From an uncultured Desulfobacteraceae bacterium (GTDB lineage Bacteria; Desulfobacterota; Desulfobacteria; Desulfobacterales; UBA5852), in assembly GCA_913060875.1 (NCBI GenBank), contig CAJXSL010000019.1, forward strand, positions 24,999 to 88,998: 64,000 bases of DNA, in the 5' to 3' direction. The translations under genes and the position numbers were made by a program. The notes beneath the pieces were generated by a model that was given only the letters and a program-made list of their open reading frames with translations, was not told the DNA's origin and did not search any database. Every line of letters begins with the position of its first letter. The stretch's first letter is position 1. Below are positions 60,303 to 64,000 of the stretch, in pieces.

Positions 60303-61355
60303 ATGTTCAGAAAATCGGTATTAATTGGCACAGCACTTATTTTTCTGGTGTCGGCCGGCTCCGTCTATGCGGCGTCTGCCCGCGACTACATCAGTATCGT
60401 GGGCTCTTCTACGGTTTACCCCTTTGCCACGGTGGTCGCCGAGCAGTTCGGTAAAACCACCAGCTACAAGACGCCCAAAATCGAATCCACTGGTTCGGGC
60501 GGCGGTCTGAAGCTCTTCTGTGCCGGTGTCGGCGTGGAACACCCTGACATTACCAATGCTTCGCGCGCCATTAAAAAGTCGGAATACGACAAATGCCAGA
60601 AAAACGGCGTGAAAGAAATCGTCGAAGTCAAGATCGGCTATGATGGTATCGTTGTAGCGAACTCCAAAAAGACGGCCCCGATGAAACTCACCCGCAAGGA
60701 TCTCTTCCTGGCCCTGGCCAAGGACGTTCCGAACCCCAAAGGCGGGGAAACACTGGTTCCCAACCCCTACAAAACCTGGAAAGACGTCAATCCGTCCCTG
60801 CCCAACGTCAAGATTGAAGTCCTGGGACCGCCGCCCACTTCCGGGACCCGTGACGCTTTCGTGGAGCTGGCCATGGAAGGCGGCGCCAAGAAGTTTGACT
60901 GGATCAAGGCCATGAAGAAAAAAGACAAGAAAGCCTACAAGGCGATCTGCCATACGGTCCGTGAAGACGGCGCTTACGTCGAAGCCGGTGAGAACGACAA
61001 CCTCATCGTCCAGAAACTCGACGCCAACCCCAATGCGTTAGGCATCTTCGGCTTCAGCTTTTTGGACCAGAATACGGACATCATCCAGGGTTCCTTCGTG
61101 GACGGTGTGCAGCCGACCTTCGATGCCATCGCCGATGGTCAATATCCCGTTTCCCGTCCGCTGTTCTTCTATGTCAAAAAAGCCCACGTGGGCGTGATTC
61201 CCGGCATCCAGGAATACCTGAATGAGTTCACCTCCGATAAGGCCTGGGGTCCGGATGGCTACCTGAGTGAAAAGGGCATGATTCCCATGCCGGATGAAGA
61301 GCGGGCCCAGTTTCAAAGCGATGTAAAAGCGCTCAAACCGATCACCATGAAGTAA
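60303..61355 (+). CDS. pstS: Phosphate-binding protein PstS
   Basis: A 350-aa periplasmic protein with a signal peptide (residues 1-23, cut after VYA) and the mature start SARDYISIVGSSTVYPFA. The phosphate-loop motif GSSTVYPF, the STGSGGGLKLF segment near 63, and PPPTSGTRDAF near 180 are typical. It delivers phosphate to PstCA. The ATG at 60303 has AGGAGG upstream. Confidence 0.95.
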   Translation: MFRKSVLIGTALIFLVSAGSVYAASARDYISIVGSSTVYPFATVVAEQFGKTTSYKTPKIESTGSGGGLKLFCAGVGVEHPDITNASRAIKKSEYDKCQKNGVKEIVEVKIGYDGIVVANSKKTAPMKLTRKDLFLALAKDVPNPKGGETLVPNPYKTWKDVNPSLPNVKIEVLGPPPTSGTRDAFVELAMEGGAKKFDWIKAMKKKDKKAYKAICHTVREDGAYVEAGENDNLIVQKLDANPNALGIFGFSFLDQNTDIIQGSFVDGVQPTFDAIADGQYPVSRPLFFYVKKAHVGVIPGIQEYLNEFTSDKAWGPDGYLSEKGMIPMPDEERAQFQSDVKALKPITMK

Positions 61356-61480
61356 TAGCGCAAACCCCAGCGGCAGGCCGGCAAATGCTCCATATTGACG
61401 CCGGTCTGTCGTATGGTTAAATTGACATTTAATCTTACCAGGATAACGAATCGGGAATGCAACCCTTTGCCCGACGGTGA

Positions 61481-62386
61481 ATGACGATGGATGCTTCAGC
61501 CAATATAGAGGAACCAACGGTGGTGACTGTAGATGTAAAAACGACAGCGGGTGTGTCTGGTATCGGTCAGACAGGTCGAATCCTGTACGATCGGGAAAGC
61601 CGTGAAACGGTCGGCGAGCCGTTTGTTGAAGGTGCCCGCATGACCTGCCGCGGCGTCAATGTTTACTACGGGGACAAACACGCGATTAAAAATGTTGCCC
61701 TCGATATCGGACGCAACGAAGTTGTTGCCATGATCGGCCCTTCCGGCTGCGGCAAATCCACCTTCCTGCGGTGTTTGAACCGCATGAACGACACCATCGA
61801 CACCTGTCGGGTCGAAGGCGAGATCACCCTGGACGGGATGGATATTTACGGCAAGGAAGTCGACGTGGTGCCGTTGCGGGCCCAGGTCGGGATGGTGTTC
61901 CAGAAACCGAATCCCTTTCCCAAATCCATCTATGACAATGTCGCTTACGGTCCGCGGATTCACGGTCTGGCCCAGAACAAAGTCGAACTGGATGAAATTG
62001 TCGAAACATCCCTGCGTAAAGCCGGCTTGTGGGAAGAAGTCAAAGACCTCATGACCCATCCGGGCACCGGGCTGTCCGGGGGTCAGCAGCAGCGCCTCTG
62101 CATTGCCCGCACCATTGCCGTCAGCCCTGAAGTCATCCTCATGGACGAACCCTGCTCGGCTCTGGACCCCATCGCCACCTCCATCATCGAAGACCTGATC
62201 GACGAGCTCAAGCAACAGTTTTCCATCGCCATCGTTACCCACTCGATGCAGCAGGCCTCGCGCGTCAGCCAGCGCACCGCCTATTTCCACCTGGGCGATC
62301 TCATCGAAGTCGGCGATACGGCCCAGATTTTCACCACGCCCCGTCATCAGCTCACCCAGGACTATATTACCGGCCGGTTCGGGTAA
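61481..62386 (+). CDS. pstB: Phosphate ABC transporter ATPase PstB
   Basis: A 301-aa ATPase. Walker [10 protein letters not shown] is near residues 87-95, the Q-loop is in [16 protein letters not shown] near 141, the signature [13 protein letters not shown] is near 194-206, and Walker B is VILMDEP near 216. A 50-residue N-terminal extension is more than most PstB proteins have. It powers the PstSCA transporter. It follows pstS by 125 nt. Confidence 0.95.
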   Translation: MTMDASANIEEPTVVTVDVKTTAGVSGIGQTGRILYDRESRETVGEPFVEGARMTCRGVNVYYGDKHAIKNVALDIGRNEVVAMIGPSGCGKSTFLRCLNRMNDTIDTCRVEGEITLDGMDIYGKEVDVVPLRAQVGMVFQKPNPFPKSIYDNVAYGPRIHGLAQNKVELDEIVETSLRKAGLWEEVKDLMTHPGTGLSGGQQQRLCIARTIAVSPEVILMDEPCSALDPIATSIIEDLIDELKQQFSIAIVTHSMQQASRVSQRTAYFHLGDLIEVGDTAQIFTTPRHQLTQDYITGRFG

Positions 62387-62455
62387 TATTGCATTTGAAG
62401 GCCTTTGAATAGTACCCGGCGGGTCCTGGTGCCTCATAGGCCATCGCCTCTTTCA

Positions 62456-62480
62456 TGGAATGTTCCATTAAAACATTCCA
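62456..62480. promoter_or_regulatory. 9-bp inverted repeat upstream of the aldolase gene
   Basis: TGGAATGTT and AACATTCCA are perfect reverse complements with a 7-nt spacer, followed directly by TTGACA (62482-62487). It could be an operator of the aldolase promoter or the end of the pst message. Confidence 0.4.
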
Positions 62481-62686
62481 ATTGACAGCCCCGGCCTGCA
62501 ACCGCTATTGAAGTCCCAGGGGTATGCCACAAATGGCAACCGCCGGCTGTTCCGCCATCAGCTACTGCAACCAACCTCCCAACGACGGTATCGGAAACGA
62601 CAGCGACATCATTACGTGACCGGTTCCACTGAAAGCTGGGTATCTTTTTTCCTTCTCGACACTTTTCCGACATGGGAGCCACTATC

Positions 62687-63667
62687 ATGATCAATAATAT
62701 CTATTACCAGGATCTGGGACTGGTGAACACGGACGACATGTTCCGCCAGGCCATGGACGAGGGCTTTGCGGTGCCGGCCTACAACTTCAGCAACATGGAG
62801 CAACTCCAGGGGATCATCACCGGGTGTGTGGCGTCGAAATCCCCTGTGATCCTGCAGGTCTCCGGCAGTGCCCGCCAATACGCCCATTCGTCCATGCTGC
62901 CTCACCTGGCCGCCGGTGCGGTGGCCATGGCGGAAGCCTTGGAACATCCCATTCCCATTGCCATGCACCTCGACCACGGCAGTTCATTCGATTTGTGCCG
63001 CGCCTGTATCGAGAGCGGCTTTTCCTCGGTTATGATCGACGGATCCCACTTGTCCTTCCAGGAGAACATGGCCCTCACCCGCGAAGTTGTGAACTTCGCC
63101 CATGATTTCGATGTCTCGGTGGAGGCCGAGTTGGGGGTGTTGGCCGGCATCGAAGACGAGGTGGAGGCCGAACGATCCGACTATACGCGCCCCGAAGAGG
63201 TGGAAGAATTCGTGGGGAAAACCGGGGTGGACAGCCTGGCCATCTCCATCGGCACCTCTCACGGCGCCTACAAGTTCAAGGTCAAACCCGGCGAAAAACC
63301 ACCCCCGCTGCGGTTCGATATTTTGGAAGCGATTGAAAAGCGTGTGCCGGGCTTCCCTATCGTGCTGCACGGCGCTTCATCTGTCATGCCGCAATACGTG
63401 GCCATGATCAACCAGTACGGCGGCAAGATGGAGGACGCCGTAGGAATTCCGGAAGACCAACTCCGTCATGCCACCCAATCCGCTGTCTGCAAGATCAACA
63501 TCGACAGCGACGGCCGCCTGGCCATGACGGCTGCCATCCGCAAAGTCCTGGCGGAAAACCCGGGCGAATTTGACCCGCGCAAATACCTCGGTCCGGCCCG
63601 GGATGCCCTGGTTGAAATGGTCAAATATAAAAATGAGAACGTGTTAGGCAGCGCCAACCGCATATAG
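62687..63667 (+). CDS. fba: Class II fructose-bisphosphate aldolase
   Basis: A 326-aa zinc aldolase starting MINNIYYQDLG. Zinc and catalytic residues are in MHLDHGSSFDLC near residue 85-96, VSVEAELGVLAG near 143-155, and SIGTSHGAYK near 190-200; the substrate motif LHGASS is near 226. It interconverts fructose-1,6-bisphosphate with two triose phosphates. The start at 62687 has GGGAG 8 nt upstream. It follows pstB after 300 nt and is probably transcribed on its own. Confidence 0.93.
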   Translation: MINNIYYQDLGLVNTDDMFRQAMDEGFAVPAYNFSNMEQLQGIITGCVASKSPVILQVSGSARQYAHSSMLPHLAAGAVAMAEALEHPIPIAMHLDHGSSFDLCRACIESGFSSVMIDGSHLSFQENMALTREVVNFAHDFDVSVEAELGVLAGIEDEVEAERSDYTRPEEVEEFVGKTGVDSLAISIGTSHGAYKFKVKPGEKPPPLRFDILEAIEKRVPGFPIVLHGASSVMPQYVAMINQYGGKMEDAVGIPEDQLRHATQSAVCKINIDSDGRLAMTAAIRKVLAENPGEFDPRKYLGPARDALVEMVKYKNENVLGSANRI

Positions 63668-63669
63668 TA

Positions 63670-63808
63670 TCCATCCAGAAATAGTCTTTTTGGCCCTGCT
63701 CGTCGTTCTCCGCAGGTTTACGGTTGCGGCGTACCTGGGTACGCCTCACCATAAACCATTGTGCGGCCTTGATCAGAACCAAAAATCCACTTTTCTGAAT
63801 TGGATACC
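63670..63808. repeat. Structured hairpin element, family H (copy 4, reverse)
   Basis: On the reverse strand: GATTTTTGGTTCTGATCAAG, the mini-hairpin GCGTACCCAGGTACGC, and GGGCCAAAAAGAC. Outer arms ATCCAGAAA and TTTCTGAATTGGAT are imperfect. It begins 3 nt after the aldolase stop. Confidence 0.65.
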
Positions 63809-63920
63809 GTGGTCATTTTGCAATTCCAATTCATAAAGCGAGGTTCTTTCCTCAAAGCAGAAGACCTCTGATAGCCGCCGCGGGGGAGGCCATAACTAGC
63901 TTTTTGAGCTTTGGGGTTAC

Positions 63921-64000
63921 CCTTTGTCCCGCGCCGAGCATCGGCGGGGCGGACGGGAAAAAGCGCGCGGACTGTCTGAGCCCGCCGTAGCCCAAGCGTA
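63921..64000. repeat. GC-rich dispersed repeat, family G (copy 2, cut by window end)
   Basis: Starts TTTGTCCCGCGCCGAGCATC and matches 29505 onward almost base for base to the window edge. It follows a family H element, as the first copy does. The bases between 63809 and 63920 show no gene. Confidence 0.65.

Noticed and set aside
1..64000. tRNA, rRNA, insertion sequence with transposase, phage integrase or attachment site
   Set aside because: None could be recognised on either strand by reading; only non-coding hairpin and tandem-motif repeats were found.

Overview
The window looks like chromosomal DNA of an anaerobic, fatty-acid-using member of the Desulfobacterota (Desulfosarcina/Desulfobacteraceae-like). 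The evidence is several acyl-CoA dehydrogenases with an electron-transfer flavoprotein, an ADP-forming acyl-CoA synthetase, a DUF362 protein, FeoA/FeoB with a FeoB-associated Cys-rich peptide, and a probable selenocysteine codon. This placement is inferred from gene content; no rRNA or tRNA gene is present.

Region 1 (1-20 kb) is an acyl-CoA catabolic block. It holds a DUF362 protein, a patatin-like lipase, etfB-etfA, a histidine phosphatase, two acyl-CoA dehydrogenases, a 3-hydroxyacyl-CoA dehydrogenase, a TetR regulator overlapping an ACAD10/11-type kinase, an ADP-forming acyl-CoA synthetase, and an AMP-forming acyl-CoA synthetase. A stand-alone ACAD10/11-type kinase together with an ACAD11-like dehydrogenase suggests catabolism of 4-hydroxy acids (levulinate-like) in an anaerobe. 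Intergenic spaces here are filled with unusual repeat islands in inverted arrangement, and two GxxExxY proteins sit among them.

Region 2 (20-29 kb) carries a HAD hydrolase, an iron-uptake unit (feoA, feoB, Cys-rich peptide) divergent from a DtxR-type regulator with matching operators, a TerC-like membrane protein, and small accessory genes (DUF192, GNAT, FRG domain, tautomerase).

Region 3 (29-45 kb) has an M1 aminopeptidase downstream of a Ser/Thr kinase and a protein with a degenerate GGDEF-like domain, then an exported M1-like peptidase, a ChaN-like protein, a GAF protein, a UspA protein, and phoB-phoR.

Region 4 (45-56 kb) lies between phoBR and the pst genes. It holds a co-directional set of an 804-aa unrecognised protein, a phosphatidylserine-decarboxylase-like protein and an Lgt-like membrane protein. 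Opposite to it lie a DedA protein, two small proteins, a radical SAM protein and a PHP-glycosyltransferase fusion. This may be an envelope-lipid modification region.

Region 5 (56-64 kb) is phoU, a DsbA-like gene with an in-frame TGA at the first Cys of its CxxC motif (read as selenocysteine), pstC, pstA, pstS and pstB, then a class II fructose-bisphosphate aldolase. Four CTAAC-type direct-repeat arrays with an 11-nt period mark a likely PhoB regulon.

Several families of dispersed hairpin elements recur. The most striking is a family of about 130 bp (four copies) whose stems differ in sequence between copies but stay self-complementary within each copy.
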